This document shows positions 35,821-45,169 of a DNA stretch of 64,000 bases, piece by piece (positions within the stretch are counted from its first letter, which is position 1; the number at the start of each line of letters is the position of its first letter). The stretch lies in NCBI RefSeq assembly GCF_013347965.1, contig NZ_CP048810.1, positions 3,347,501-3,411,500 of the forward strand. The letters are read 5' to 3'. The stretch comes from Pseudomonas bijieensis (GTDB lineage: Bacteria; Pseudomonadota; Gammaproteobacteria; Pseudomonadales; Pseudomonadaceae). The position numbers and the translations under genes were made by a program. The notes beneath the pieces are model-generated. The model was not told the DNA's origin. It searched no databases and saw nothing but the letters and a program-made list of their open reading frames with translations.

Positions 35821-36378
35821 TCAGCGCGGTGGATAGTTGGCCAGGATCCGCCCCACTGTCTCGCGCACGGCCGTGTTGCGGTCCGTCGGGTTGGGGGAGT
35901 TGCTGAGCAGTTGTTCGTCACTGCCACGCCACACCAGCTTGCCGTCCTTGCCATCGAGCAGGTCGATCTGCACGGTGGCGACCTTGTAGCTGATGTTGCG
36001 GGTTTCGTTGTACATCGGCCCACCCCAATAGCCGTTCCAAGGGCCGCCCCAACCGCCGCCATAGTTGGTCGTGACCTGCTGCTGGCGATCCTCGACGATC
36101 AAATAGGTCTGGACCAGCACATCGCCGCGTCCGCCAGCCGCAGCCGGGCGCAGGCCGCGTTGATCGAGTTGATCGGCAACCGCCTGGCGGATTCGCTGCT
36201 CGGTCAGGTCGCTCTTGATGCGTGGGTCATCAGGGCGATATTGCAGCGCCGGCTCTTTCCAGCTCCAGCTGCGGTACGCCGCGAAATCGCGGCTGGTGTC
36301 GAAGTCATGGTTGACCTGGTTAGAGGCACAAGCGCCCAACAGCAGGGTGAAGGCCAGTAGAGCAAGACGGCGAAACAT
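35821..36378 (-). CDS. DUF4136-family outer-membrane lipoprotein
   Basis: A 185-residue lipoprotein: the signal MFRRLALLAFTLLLGAC carries a lipobox (LGAC) with the lipidated Cys at residue 17. The mature part is the DUF4136 domain, with RSWSW near residue 41, [16 protein letters not shown] near 66 and a C-terminal AVRETVGRILANYP. GGAG is 7 nt before ATG 36378. Position +2 after Cys is Ala, so outer-membrane sorting is expected. Function is unknown. It follows a paralogue with a 20-bp gap. Confidence 0.85.
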   Translation of the reverse strand: MFRRLALLAFTLLLGACASNQVNHDFDTSRDFAAYRSWSWKEPALQYRPDDPRIKSDLTEQRIRQAVADQLDQRGLRPAAAGGRGDVLVQTYLIVEDRQQQVTTNYGGGWGGPWNGYWGGPMYNETRNISYKVATVQIDLLDGKDGKLVWRGSDEQLLSNSPNPTDRNTAVRETVGRILANYPPR

Positions 36379-36398
36379 GGTTTTTCTCCGTTGAGCAA

Positions 36399-37016
36399 TC
36401 AACTTGGGGGATACGCCGACAGGGCTTTTTCCACCGCTTCGCGAATGGCGTCGGTGCGCTCGCTCTGGCTGCCACGCTGGCCGGTCTCGGCGCTGGCGCT
36501 CCACACCGGCTGCCCGGTGCGGGCATCGAACAAGTCCACCCGAACCACCACGACCTGCTCCTGATACGTGCGCACCATCGGCACCGGATGGTACACGCCA
36601 TACCCCGGGCCATAGCGGTCATAACGGTTATAGCCGCCGTAGTAACCGGCATCGTAGTCGTCCCGGACCTGGCGTACGCGGGTCTCCAGGCGCAGGTCGG
36701 CGCTGACGAACAAGTCGGCGGGCCGGTTGTCGTGCAGCGGGCGCAGGCCACGCTGGTCCAGGGCATTGCTCACCGCTTCGGCCACCTGGGCCGAATCCGC
36801 CCAGGCGGTACCCGAGGGCAGGCGCCCGTCGCGCCAGGCCCAACTGCGATAGCGCCCATAATCGCGGGGCGGCGCCGGGTAGGCGCTGCGGTCGAACACC
36901 GTGGCGGCCTCGGGCGGCGCCGGTGGCAGCGGGTTGGAAGTGGCGACATAGGGGTTGCTGCCCTGGCAGGCCACCAGCCCCAGGCACAGCACCAACAACC
37001 CTGAACGACCTTTCAT
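36399..37016 (-). CDS. DUF4136-family lipoprotein, second copy
   Basis: A 205-residue paralogue of the gene just downstream. The signal [17 protein letters not shown] has a lipobox (LVAC). A glycine/tyrosine-rich loop (about 124-139) separates the two halves of the DUF4136 domain; the end again reads [19 protein letters not shown] is 8-10 nt before ATG 37016. Tandem DUF4136 lipoproteins are common in Pseudomonas but have no assigned role. Confidence 0.84.
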   Translation of the reverse strand: MKGRSGLLVLCLGLVACQGSNPYVATSNPLPPAPPEAATVFDRSAYPAPPRDYGRYRSWAWRDGRLPSGTAWADSAQVAEAVSNALDQRGLRPLHDNRPADLFVSADLRLETRVRQVRDDYDAGYYGGYNRYDRYGPGYGVYHPVPMVRTYQEQVVVVRVDLFDARTGQPVWSASAETGQRGSQSERTDAIREAVEKALSAYPPS

Positions 37017-37041
37017 TTCGCTCTCCGATTGCCCCCTCCGA

Positions 37042-37791
37042 TCAGAGGGGACGGCAGATCCAGTGCAGGTAACGTCCCAACCCGGCAAACGCCGGGTGGC
37101 GACGGTGGGCCAGCTCCATTTCCAGCAACTGCGCAAGCTCCACGCGGCCCTGGAATTCCACCGGCATGTAGTCATGAAAAACCCGCACGCCACTCTGGCT
37201 TTCGACCTGCCACAGGCCTTCAAGTTGCGCCGCCAATGCTCGCGGATCAAGGGGTTGTTGCGGCGTCAGGCTCTGTTTTTCGCCGGCCATGTCGTTCTTG
37301 CGCAACTTGCGGAAATGTCCCTTGAGCAAATTGCGATAGACCAGCGCATCACGGTTGTAGAACGCCAGGGACAGCCAACCGCCAGGCGCCGTGAGTTGAT
37401 GCAGCACCGGCAGGATCGCGTGGGGCTCGGCCAGCCACTCCAACACCGCGTGACACAGCACCAGGTCGTACGGTTCAGTGAGCTGGCCGAGCAGGTCCTG
37501 CCACGGCGCCTGGATGAACGTGGCGCTCTGGCCCGCATCGGCAAAGCGCTGGCGGGCGCCTTCGAGCATGGGCTCGGCCGGCTCGGCCAGGGTCACCTGG
37601 TGGCCACGCTCGGCCAGCCACAACGACATGTGGCCCAGGCCAGCGCCGATATCCAGCACCCGCAGCGGACGCTGGGGCAAGGTTTCCAGCAGATCGGCCT
37701 GAAGCACCGCCAGACGGATCGCGCCCTTGGCCCCACCATAGATTTTTTCCGCAAAGCGCGTGGCGAGTTGATCGAAATGCCGGTCGCTCAT
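37042..37791 (-). CDS. tRNA 5-carboxymethoxyuridine methyltransferase (CmoM/SmtA-type)
   Basis: A 249-residue SAM-dependent methyltransferase. SAM motif I is [17 protein letters not shown] near residues 44-60. Acidic residue EPAEPM ends strand 2, and [11 protein letters not shown] is motif post-I, typical of CmoM. CmoM methylates the carboxyl group of cmo5U34 in the tRNA anticodon. Start 37791 overlaps the stop of the upstream mazG-like gene (ATGA), so the two are coupled. The call rests on family likeness; a small-molecule methyltransferase remains possible. Confidence 0.78.
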   Translation of the reverse strand: MSDRHFDQLATRFAEKIYGGAKGAIRLAVLQADLLETLPQRPLRVLDIGAGLGHMSLWLAERGHQVTLAEPAEPMLEGARQRFADAGQSATFIQAPWQDLLGQLTEPYDLVLCHAVLEWLAEPHAILPVLHQLTAPGGWLSLAFYNRDALVYRNLLKGHFRKLRKNDMAGEKQSLTPQQPLDPRALAAQLEGLWQVESQSGVRVFHDYMPVEFQGRVELAQLLEMELAHRRHPAFAGLGRYLHWICRPL

Positions 37792-38093
37792 TGGCCGAAC
37801 CGCCGCTCGCTGTCGGCCAGTTTGCTGCGCACCACGGCGTCCATGTCCAGGCCCAGCTCGCTGCACAGCAGCAACAGGTACAACACGATGTCACCGACCT
37901 CCTGCCCGGCGTGGGCCAGTTTGTCCGCCGGCAACTGGCGCGACTGGTCCTCGGTCAGCCACTGGAAAATTTCCACCAGTTCGGCCATTTCCACACTGGC
38001 GGCCATGGCGAGGTTTTTCGGGCTGTGGAATTGCCGCCAGTCGTTACGGTCACGAATGGCATGCAGGCGTTCGGTCAGTTCAACAAGGTTCAT
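37788..38093 (-). CDS. MazG-like nucleotide pyrophosphohydrolase
   Basis: A 101-residue all-alpha NTP pyrophosphatase. The metal-binding acidic pattern ExxE...ExxD is visible in VEMAELVEIFQW and GQEVGDIVLYLLL. This short form resembles RS21-C6/MazG-like dCTPases that remove non-canonical nucleotides. AGGAG lies 8 nt before ATG 38093; the open frame extends farther upstream without support. It is coupled to the cmoM-like gene, giving a tRNA/nucleotide housekeeping pair. Confidence 0.82.
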   Translation of the reverse strand: MNLVELTERLHAIRDRNDWRQFHSPKNLAMAASVEMAELVEIFQWLTEDQSRQLPADKLAHAGQEVGDIVLYLLLLCSELGLDMDAVVRSKLADSERRFGQ

Positions 38094-38257
38094 CGGGCTC
38101 TCCTGAATACGCATAGCTTCAGGGGGATGACCGGGGAAGGCAAGAGTCTCGGTAGGAAGCGACGGTTTACCCCATAATCGAACCAACTCGGCCGCCACAG
38201 CTCCTACAATCAGGAGCCAACGGCTCGGCTCAAACTCCCTCCCATCAGGATGCACAT

Positions 38258-38551
38258 ATGCAGGTAGAAAGCTTTTTCGAATGGCTCGGCCAGGCGCTCG
38301 GTTCGGTGATCCGGTTCATCGTCGACCTGCTCAGCGGTCTCTTCAACACCCTGGCCAATGCCGGCGGCAACTTCGTCGATGGGCTGTCACGCACCCTGGG
38401 CATGGACACCTCGATCATCAGCATCATCGCGCTGATCCTCGGGCTGATGCTGCTGTACTCGGCCATCCGCGCCTTCATGCGGGCCTCGATCGTCATGGGC
38501 ATCATCTGGCTGGTGCTGGGGTTGTGGCTGTTGAGTTGGATCATTCACTAA
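38258..38551 (+). CDS. Small membrane protein of unknown function
   Basis: A 97-residue protein with an amphipathic N-terminus (QVESFFEWLGQALGSVIRFIVDLLSGLFNTL) and two hydrophobic helices at about 52-70 and 78-96. No domain is recognised. AGGAT lies upstream of ATG 38258. The surface-seeking N-terminus followed by two membrane helices is reminiscent of small stress membrane proteins. It is divergent from the mazG-like gene. Confidence 0.65.
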   Translation: MQVESFFEWLGQALGSVIRFIVDLLSGLFNTLANAGGNFVDGLSRTLGMDTSIISIIALILGLMLLYSAIRAFMRASIVMGIIWLVLGLWLLSWIIH

Positions 38552-38577
38552 GGCTGGGATCGATACTGCGCCAGCCC

Positions 38578-38713
38578 CCTTGTGGCGAGGATGCTCTGTG
38601 GGAGCAAGGCTTGCCCGCGATGAATATGACGCGGTTTCCCAGGGAACCGAGGCGCCTGGATCGCGAGCAAGCTTTGCTCCCACAGAATGGGGATAAATCC
38701 CCTCGCCACAAGG
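38578..38713. repeat. Nested double inverted repeat (REPIN within a 13-bp repeat)
   Basis: Outer arms CCTTGTGGCGAGG (38578-38590) and CCTCGCCACAAGG (38701-38713) match perfectly. Inside lies a class B REPIN (38595-38685). Nested copies suggest one element jumped or was copied into another. The outer arm is also echoed by CCTCGCCACAA at 42485. Confidence 0.9.
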
Positions 38714-38781
38714 AGTCCAGGATCCCCTGGAGAACGATCAGACCATAACCCGCTACAATCGCGCTCCATCAAGGAGCCCGC

Positions 38782-40131
38782 ATGTCCAACCTGATCACCG
38801 ACTGGCGCGACCGCCTGACCCATCGTCGGGTCTGGGCGCTGGCTGCGCCGATGATTCTCTCCAACATTTCCGTGCCGCTGGTGGCGCTGGTGGACAGCAC
38901 CGTCATCGGCCATTTGCCCCATGCTCATCAGTTGGGCGCGGTGGCGGTCGGGGCGAGTCTGTATACGGTGTTGGCCTGGGCCATGGGTTTCTTGCGCATG
39001 GGCACCACCGGGTTCGCCGCCCAGGCCGCCGGGCGTGGTGACGGCGCGGCATTGCGGCAAGTGTTACTGCAAGGCCTGCTGTTGGCGATGGGGCTGGCGG
39101 TGCTGCTCGGTGCCGTCGGCGTGCCATTGAGCGACGTGGCGTTACACTTCATGCAGCCGTCCGCCGAGCTCAACCAATTGACCCGTGACTTCTTCCACAC
39201 CCGGCTCTTCGGCTTGCCGGCGGCGCTGGCCAGCTATGCGCTGGTGGGCTGGTTTCTCGGTGCCCAGAATGCCCGGGCGCCGTTGGCGATCCTGCTGGTG
39301 ACCAACCTGGTCAACATCGCCCTGAACCTGTGGTTCGTGATCGGCCTGGACTGGGGTGTGACCGGCTCGGCCCGGGCCTCGGTAATCGCCGAGTGGACCG
39401 GCGCGCTGGTCGGCCTGGCGCTGGCCCGCCACACACTGCGCGCCTGGCCCGGACAGGTGGCCTGGGCCGCCCTGGGACTGTGGCAGAACTGGCGCCCGCT
39501 GCTGGCCGTGAACCGGGACATTTTCATTCGCAGCCTGGCGCTGCAAGCGGTGTTTTTCCTCATCACCGTGCAAGGCGCGCGCCTGGGGGATGCGACCGTG
39601 GCGGCCAATGCCTTGCTGCTCAACGGCCTGTTGCTGACAGCCCATGCCCTGGACGGCCTGGCCCATGCCGTCGAAGCGCTGTGCGGCCATGCCATTGGCG
39701 CCCGCGACCGCCTGGCACTGCGCCGCTCGCTGGTGGTGGCGTGTGGCTGGTCGCTGATTGCAAGCCTGGGCTTCGCATTGCTGTTCCTGCTCGCCGGCCA
39801 CCTGTTCATCGACATGCAGACCAACATCCCCGACGTGCGCGATACCGCTTACCGCTACTTGCCTTACCTGGCGGCCCTGCCACTGATTGCGGTCTGGAGT
39901 TACTTGCTCGACGGGCTGTTCATCGGCGCCACCCGCGCCCGGGAAATGCGCAATGGCATGCTGCTGACATTGCTGCTGGTGCTGCCAATCGCTTGGGCGC
40001 TGCAAGGGTTGGGCAACCATGGGTTGTGGATCACCTTCCTGCTGTTCATGGCCTTGCGCAGCCTGACCCTCGGCGCTTTCGCCTGGCGCTTGCAGCGACA
40101 CGACCGCTGGCTCGGCGCGTCAGCCCAGTAA
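38782..40131 (+). CDS. MATE-family efflux transporter (DinF-like)
   Basis: A 449-residue MATE exporter with twelve expected helices and two related halves. It starts RRVWALAAPMILSNISVPLVALVDSTVIG, the usual DinF/NorM opening, and GFLRMGTTGFAAQAAGRGD carries the helix-2 loop. DinF-type members move organic cations or peptides with Na+ or H+. Substrate is unknown. It ends 3 bp before the convergent DUF4123 gene, with no terminator visible between them. Confidence 0.88.
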   Translation: MSNLITDWRDRLTHRRVWALAAPMILSNISVPLVALVDSTVIGHLPHAHQLGAVAVGASLYTVLAWAMGFLRMGTTGFAAQAAGRGDGAALRQVLLQGLLLAMGLAVLLGAVGVPLSDVALHFMQPSAELNQLTRDFFHTRLFGLPAALASYALVGWFLGAQNARAPLAILLVTNLVNIALNLWFVIGLDWGVTGSARASVIAEWTGALVGLALARHTLRAWPGQVAWAALGLWQNWRPLLAVNRDIFIRSLALQAVFFLITVQGARLGDATVAANALLLNGLLLTAHALDGLAHAVEALCGHAIGARDRLALRRSLVVACGWSLIASLGFALLFLLAGHLFIDMQTNIPDVRDTAYRYLPYLAALPLIAVWSYLLDGLFIGATRAREMRNGMLLTLLLVLPIAWALQGLGNHGLWITFLLFMALRSLTLGAFAWRLQRHDRWLGASAQ

Positions 40132-40134
40132 CGT

Positions 40135-40932
40135 TCAATCCTGGCCGTCCTGCCAACGCCGTCGCAACTGATCGAGCCGTTCACGCTGCGAACCGCCCAC
40201 CAAGTCCGGCACCGGCCGGGCCTCGGGGTATTGCAGGCGCAGCCACAGCCAGTCATCGAGCACTGTCCGCTCGGTAAACCCCAGCGTCAGTCCCTGCTGC
40301 AAATCCTCCCAGAGCCGACGGTAATCACGCCCGGTGGCACGGGACCATTGCCAGGCATGACGCTCCAGCAGGCATCGTTGCAACTGGCTCTGCTGTCGAT
40401 CGCTGAGGCTGTGCTCCGTCTCCAGCGCCGCCACCGGCAGCCCCGGGTTGGACAGTTGTTGCCACCCCTGGCTGCCGATCGCCCGGTCGGCCCAGGTGCC
40501 ACCAAACCAGCGCAACAGACTGATCGGACCCAGCCAGCAACTGAGCTCCCGAGGGTCGCAGCCGTCGAAGAAATAGCTGGCGATGTGCGGGTTGTAGTAG
40601 CTCAACAAGGCTTTGTGATGCAGGCCTAGCGTCACCGTCAGCATGCGCCGCAGATGCGCCAGCAATTGCTCGGCGGGCGATGAGCTGACCAACAGCAGCC
40701 CCGGCCAGGAACGTGGGTCCAGGTGACAGAGGCTGACCAGCGCAGGCGATTGACGCAGATCCACCAGCAGCGGGCCGTGCTCTCGCAGCCCATGCAGCTC
40801 GGTACCTTCAAACAGGGCAAAGCACCGTGCCTTGGCGAACTGCCCGTGCACCAGCCGTGCGGCTGCAGGCGCACTCGGTACGTCGAGCAACAGCCATTGC
40901 GGCGTTGATCCAGGCAAGACGGCGGCACTCAT
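40135..40932 (-). CDS. DUF4123-domain type VI secretion adaptor (Tap/TEC-like)
   Basis: A 265-residue protein with the DUF4123 fold over its N-terminal half (WLLLDVPSAPAAARL, ALFEGTELHGLREHGPLLVDLR, LHHKALLSYYNPHIASYFF). These adaptors bind a VgrG spike and load a toxic effector onto it. Start 40932 overlaps the vgrG stop (ATGA), so the two are coupled. No effector gene follows it; the next genes are the convergent MATE exporter and unrelated genes. That is unusual, since DUF4123 genes nearly always precede their cargo. Confidence 0.82.
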   Translation of the reverse strand: MSAAVLPGSTPQWLLLDVPSAPAAARLVHGQFAKARCFALFEGTELHGLREHGPLLVDLRQSPALVSLCHLDPRSWPGLLLVSSSPAEQLLAHLRRMLTVTLGLHHKALLSYYNPHIASYFFDGCDPRELSCWLGPISLLRWFGGTWADRAIGSQGWQQLSNPGLPVAALETEHSLSDRQQSQLQRCLLERHAWQWSRATGRDYRRLWEDLQQGLTLGFTERTVLDDWLWLRLQYPEARPVPDLVGGSQRERLDQLRRRWQDGQD

Positions 40933-42236
40933 CGAGCAACGCCCGCGCCACGCCCCATGAGCATACGGCAGGTGCACAGCGGTTGGGCGCAGGGGCTGAA
41001 AGGCCCGCCTTCGGGCAACAGGCACAACAAGACCAGCGGCTCGGCGTCGCGGATTGCAGACAACAGGAGCGGATCGGCAACAGACTGCACAAATGTTTCG
41101 CCTGAGGATGATTCATCCGCAACCTCCCCTGAGACAGGCGCGTCCAGAAATGCACTGATCAATGGCCGATCCGGATCGCCTTCGATAAAGCTCACCAACA
41201 CCTCGGTGCCGTCACACAGGGCGCCCGCTCCGCCCGCGACCAGTTCGGGCGCCAAGGGTAGCCAGCAATGACTGGGGCTGGAACCTTCGCCCTGGTAGAC
41301 CCAGTCAAACTGCACCGCCACACGCCCTGCCCCCAACGCCGGCGGCTCGTCCACTGCCACGACCCAGCCGCGTTGCCGGCTCACCATCCGTGGTTTTGCC
41401 GGGATCTTATCCGGCACGAACAGCACGCCCCGGGGAATGGCTTTGAAATGATTGCCGTACACCCCCGCCTGCACCCGGTGCTCGACCTTCGTCAACAGCC
41501 AGCGCCGGTTCCAGTCAGCAAAAGGATGAGCCGTCAGCGACAACATTCGACCACCATGCAGGTTCATCAAATCGCTGCGGCCCTGGGCGACCTGCTCCCC
41601 CGACACATCGGTCTGCACGCTGAAGGTCCGCACTGCGGCAGTCGCCTCGTCGTCCGCGTAAACCGCTGTACCGACGGGGGGAAAACTGTGGGCATTGTCG
41701 GCGAACACCAGGCAGTGTCCATCCTGGGTGTGTTCGAAATGAAAATGAATGCCTGCCTGGGCGCATACGCGTTGAAGAAACTGCAAGTCCGATTCCCGAT
41801 ACTGGGTACAGAAGTCCTGTGGCGGATAATCACCAATCAAGTCCAGGCACAGGCCGCGGCCGCTGATGCCATGGGCCTTGAGCACCTGGCGAATGATCTG
41901 CGGCACCGAGCGGGCGCTGAAGACCCGCTGGCTGAAGCGCTGCGCCAGACAGGCCAGCTTCGGTCCGATACGCACCCGGCAGCCGGCGCCATGAGGGTGT
42001 TGGACCAACTCATGAAGCTGCCCATGAATGCCCCGGCCTGGGGCCCCAAAGCTCAGCCAGACGCTGCGGTATAGCAGGCCCGCCAAGTCCAGGTTCGCAT
42101 CGGGCAACAACAGCTGCGCTTCATAAACGAAGGGTTCGCTGATGGTTTCGCTACCCGTGAAAGCCACGACGTCAACGGGCTCGGGCAGACCGGCTATCTC
42201 CAGACGAAATGCTGGTTCGCTGGCTGGATCGGACAT
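40929..42236 (-). CDS. vgrG: Short type VI secretion spike protein VgrG
   Basis: A 435-residue VgrG. It begins FRLEIAGLPEPVDVVAFTGSETISEPFVYEAQLL, then has the gp27-like domain (QYRESDLQFLQRVCAQAGIHFHFEH near residues 140-165). The gp5-like OB fold ends at SFIEGDPDRPLISAFL near 355. It then stops about 65 residues later with a Cys-rich tail (CLLPEGGPFSPCAQPLCTC). Full VgrG proteins are 600 residues or more and carry a beta-helix needle plus often a toxin; both are missing here. It is coupled to the DUF4123 gene. No other T6SS genes are in the window. Confidence 0.85.
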   Translation of the reverse strand: MSDPASEPAFRLEIAGLPEPVDVVAFTGSETISEPFVYEAQLLLPDANLDLAGLLYRSVWLSFGAPGRGIHGQLHELVQHPHGAGCRVRIGPKLACLAQRFSQRVFSARSVPQIIRQVLKAHGISGRGLCLDLIGDYPPQDFCTQYRESDLQFLQRVCAQAGIHFHFEHTQDGHCLVFADNAHSFPPVGTAVYADDEATAAVRTFSVQTDVSGEQVAQGRSDLMNLHGGRMLSLTAHPFADWNRRWLLTKVEHRVQAGVYGNHFKAIPRGVLFVPDKIPAKPRMVSRQRGWVVAVDEPPALGAGRVAVQFDWVYQGEGSSPSHCWLPLAPELVAGGAGALCDGTEVLVSFIEGDPDRPLISAFLDAPVSGEVADESSSGETFVQSVADPLLLSAIRDAEPLVLLCLLPEGGPFSPCAQPLCTCRMLMGRGAGVAR

Positions 42237-42390
42237 CGGCGTTTCTCTACAGGAGGGGCGGTCGGGGATTCTCGCCGAGAGCCATGGCCGAGTAGAGGGG
42301 CCAAGTACAAGTTAGGAAAGGGACTACACGAAATAAGGACATCGCCGGTTAAACGCACCGGAGGGAGGAAATAGCCGTGGCGTAAACAAA

Positions 42391-42460
42391 AACGCCCTCC
42401 GGAACTATCCGAAAAAACCCGCAACATGCGGTGTCTTTTCTGACAGCTCCGGAGGGCGTT
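42391..42460. terminator. Nested hairpins downstream of speA, including its likely terminator
   Basis: Perfect 13-bp arms AACGCCCTCCGGA (42391-42403) and TCCGGAGGGCGTT (42448-42460) enclose 44 nt. Inside is CCGCA-ACA-TGCGG (42419-42431), followed on the minus strand by GGTTTTTTCGG, which gives a good terminator for speA. The outer repeat would form a much larger stem and is unusual for a simple terminator. Confidence 0.7.
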
Positions 42461-42504
42461 GCCGATCAGTTAAAAGGGTGAGTCCCTCGCCACAAACTTG
42501 CCCA

Positions 42505-44418
42505 TCAAGACGACAGGTAGGACGAACGCGTCAGCCCCAGGCGCAAGGCATCGAGGAACTGGGTACGTTCGGCGGCGCTGATGCGGGCGCTGGCGCACTT
42601 GTCGCGGTAGTGAGTCATCAACTCCTCCGGCGACAAGTGCACGTAGCGCAGCATGTCTTCGATGGTGTCGTGGGTTTCGATACCGGCGTGATACACGCTG
42701 CCATCGGCGTTCTGGTAGATGTTCACCGAGTCGGTGTCACCGAACAGGTTGTGCATGTCACCGAGGATTTCCTGGTAGGCGCCCACCAGGAAAATGCCCA
42801 GCAAGTAGTCTTCACCTGGATTGAGACCGTGAACCGGCAGGCTGGTCTCGATGCTCTGTTCGTCGACGTACTGCTTGATCTTGCCGTCGGAATCGCAGGT
42901 CAGGTCTTGCAGCACGGCGCGACGCAGCGGCTCTTCGTCCAGGCGATGCAACGGCAGGATCGGCAGCACCTGGCCGATGGCCCAGGTATCCGGCAGGCTC
43001 TGGAACACCGAGAAGTTGCAGATGTATTTGTCGGCCAGCTTGTCGTTGAGCTCATCCAGCACTTGCCGATGGGAACGCTGGCGGGCCTTCAACGAGTTGT
43101 GCAGGCGACGGCACACCGCGAAGTAGCACTGCTCGGCCAAGGCTTTTTCAGCCAGGGTCAACTTGCCATCGGCATACTGGGTCGCCACATCGCTCATGTA
43201 GTGAGTGGCGCGCCAGTAGGTCTCGGTGACCATCTCGATATCGGTCGGGCCCAGCAGGTCAACCAGCCATTGCACGGTTTCCGGCAGGCTTTCCTTGTTT
43301 TCGATCACCGGCACGTCATCGTTGTGTTTCTCGACGTCAGTCACCTGCACCACCAGCATGGCGTGGTGGGCGGTCAGCGAGCGGCCGCTTTCGGAGAAGA
43401 TGTGCGGATGCGGCAAACTCTGGGCATCGCAGAACTCCTTGAGCATGCCGACCACGACACCGGCGTAATCGTCCATGTCGTAGTTGATCGAACTGGCGTT
43501 GCGCGAGTGGGTGCCGTCGTAGTCCACGCCGAGGCCACCGCCGACGTCGATGTGATCCACCGGCAGGCCGAGGTTGCGCAGTTCACCGTAGTAACGGATC
43601 GCTTCTTTGAAGCCGTGCTGGTAGTCCGCCAGGTTGGCGATCTGTGAGCCCATGTGAAAGTGCAGCAGGCGAATGCCCTGGTCCAGGCCGGCCGCGCGGA
43701 AGCGCTCGACCACCGACAACAGTTGCGCGGCAGACAAGCCGAACTTGGATTTCTCGCCACCGGTATCAGCCCACTTGCTCGAAGCCAGGGACGACAGGCG
43801 CACCCGCAGGCCAACCTGTGGCTTGACCTTGAGCGCCGCAGCCTCTTCGATCACCAGACCGACTTCGGACTCTTTCTCGATGACGATGAATACATTGTGG
43901 CCCAGCTTCTGGCCCATCAGCGCCAGGCGGATGAACTCACGATCCTTGTAGCCGTTGCAGACGATGGTGCCGCCCTTCGGCGCCAGGGCCAGCACCGCCA
44001 GCAACTCCGGCTTGGAGCCGGCTTCCAGGCCGATGGAGACGTTCTGGGTGGCGATGATGTTCTCGATCACCGCTTCTTGCTGGTTGACCTTGATCGGATA
44101 GAGCGCGGTGTACTTGCTCTGGTATTCCAGGCGCGCGATGTTGCTGTCGAAGGCACCGGTGAGCTGGCGTACACGGTCTTGCAGGATGTCGGGAAAGCGC
44201 ACCAGCAAGGGCAGCGACAGGCCGCTCTGGCGCAACTGATCGACTTGCTCGAACAGGTCGATGGGCGAGCTGCCGGGACCGTTCGGGCGGACTTCGACGC
44301 GACCGGCTTCATTGATCGCGAAATACCCGGCCCCCCAATGGCGAATCCCGTAAACACTGCGGCTGTCCGCAACTGTCCATTGGCTGCCATCGTCTTTGCG
44401 TGTGCGTCGTACGGACAT
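42505..44418 (-). CDS. speA: Biosynthetic arginine decarboxylase
   Basis: A 637-residue PLP and Mg2+ enzyme that converts arginine to agmatine for putrescine and spermidine synthesis. It shows the barrel-type (alanine racemase-like) fold: [11 protein letters not shown] (PLP lysine), [36 protein letters not shown], and [14 protein letters not shown]. Length matches the family. It has a plausible terminator downstream (see 42391). The gene stands alone between vgrG and yciH. Confidence 0.95.
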   Translation of the reverse strand: MSVRRTRKDDGSQWTVADSRSVYGIRHWGAGYFAINEAGRVEVRPNGPGSSPIDLFEQVDQLRQSGLSLPLLVRFPDILQDRVRQLTGAFDSNIARLEYQSKYTALYPIKVNQQEAVIENIIATQNVSIGLEAGSKPELLAVLALAPKGGTIVCNGYKDREFIRLALMGQKLGHNVFIVIEKESEVGLVIEEAAALKVKPQVGLRVRLSSLASSKWADTGGEKSKFGLSAAQLLSVVERFRAAGLDQGIRLLHFHMGSQIANLADYQHGFKEAIRYYGELRNLGLPVDHIDVGGGLGVDYDGTHSRNASSINYDMDDYAGVVVGMLKEFCDAQSLPHPHIFSESGRSLTAHHAMLVVQVTDVEKHNDDVPVIENKESLPETVQWLVDLLGPTDIEMVTETYWRATHYMSDVATQYADGKLTLAEKALAEQCYFAVCRRLHNSLKARQRSHRQVLDELNDKLADKYICNFSVFQSLPDTWAIGQVLPILPLHRLDEEPLRRAVLQDLTCDSDGKIKQYVDEQSIETSLPVHGLNPGEDYLLGIFLVGAYQEILGDMHNLFGDTDSVNIYQNADGSVYHAGIETHDTIEDMLRYVHLSPEELMTHYRDKCASARISAAERTQFLDALRLGLTRSSYLSS

Positions 44419-44557
44419 CGAAGTCCCCTATAAAGAAGTCAAAATGCACCATCCGGTCGGAGGCTGGGGCAGTCTAGAGAGTGAAAATGACGAATTGCCT
44501 GTTAGCAAGGTAGACCCTGCTCCCAGCGATGAGTTTAGAAACCCGTTCAGAACAGGC

Positions 44558-44624
44558 TCTGTGAAAACCATGCGGGCGACCTCGAACGTGGGGTTCGGGT
44601 CAAGCCGAGGGTGGTTTTCACAGA
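44558..44624. repeat. Perfect 13-bp inverted repeat enclosing a second hairpin (MITE-like?)
   Basis: TCTGTGAAAACCA (44558-44570) and TGGTTTTCACAGA (44612-44624) match perfectly and enclose an inner hairpin (GACC...CGAAC with GTTCGGGTC). It lies right after the yciH stop, 140 bp before speA. The stem lacks a T tract on either strand and so does not look like a normal terminator. A GGCT on each side hints at a small transposed element. Confidence 0.5.
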
Positions 44625-44629
44625 GGCTG

Positions 44630-45001
44630 CTAGCCGCCGGATTTCTTTGCCTTGAAACCGTGCTTGACCAGTTCCGCCAGCAGCAGTTCGACGTGATCAC
44701 CCTGGATCTCGATGACGCCGTCTTTCAATGCGCCACCGGTGCCACAGCGTTTCTTCAACGTGGTGGCCAGTTCCTTGAGCGCATCTTCGGCCAACGGCAC
44801 GCCGGTGATCGTGGTCACTGTCTTGCCGCCGCGGCCTTTGCTTTCACGGCGCACGCGCGCAATGCCGTCACCTTCAGGGATGGCGGTCTGTTTGCAGATG
44901 CAGGCATTCACCGGTTGACGGCAATCAGGACAATGACGACCGGCGTCGGTAGAAAATACCAGGCCGCCCAGGGCGGCGAAGGATGCGGCTTTTTTGGCCA
45001 C
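44630..45001 (-). CDS. yciH: SUI1-family translation initiation factor-like protein (YciH)
   Basis: A 123-residue bacterial homologue of eIF1. The SUI1 domain occupies the C-terminal two thirds (RGGKTVTTITGVPL, KKRCGTGGALKDGVIEIQGDH). An N-terminal cysteine cluster (HCPDC and CIC) is a possible zinc site. The start GTG 45001 gives MAKKAASFAALGG, with AGAGGA about 6 nt upstream; the TTG two codons earlier leaves no room for that site. YciH of E. coli enhances start-site fidelity. Confidence 0.88.
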   Translation of the reverse strand: MAKKAASFAALGGLVFSTDAGRHCPDCRQPVNACICKQTAIPEGDGIARVRRESKGRGGKTVTTITGVPLAEDALKELATTLKKRCGTGGALKDGVIEIQGDHVELLLAELVKHGFKAKKSGG

Positions 45002-45169
45002 CGGCAATCCTCTTGGGAGGACAAAGACTGGCCGAGGGGGAACGTGCCTCGACCGCGAAACCCCACTCAGGCAGGGGCAGCGCTACTGGACCGCAGAGAC
45101 GGTTCAGCTTGAAAAGTCGCGCAGTGTAACGGCAAAAAGCCGACTTGCTAAGGGCCAATCAGCGCCAAT

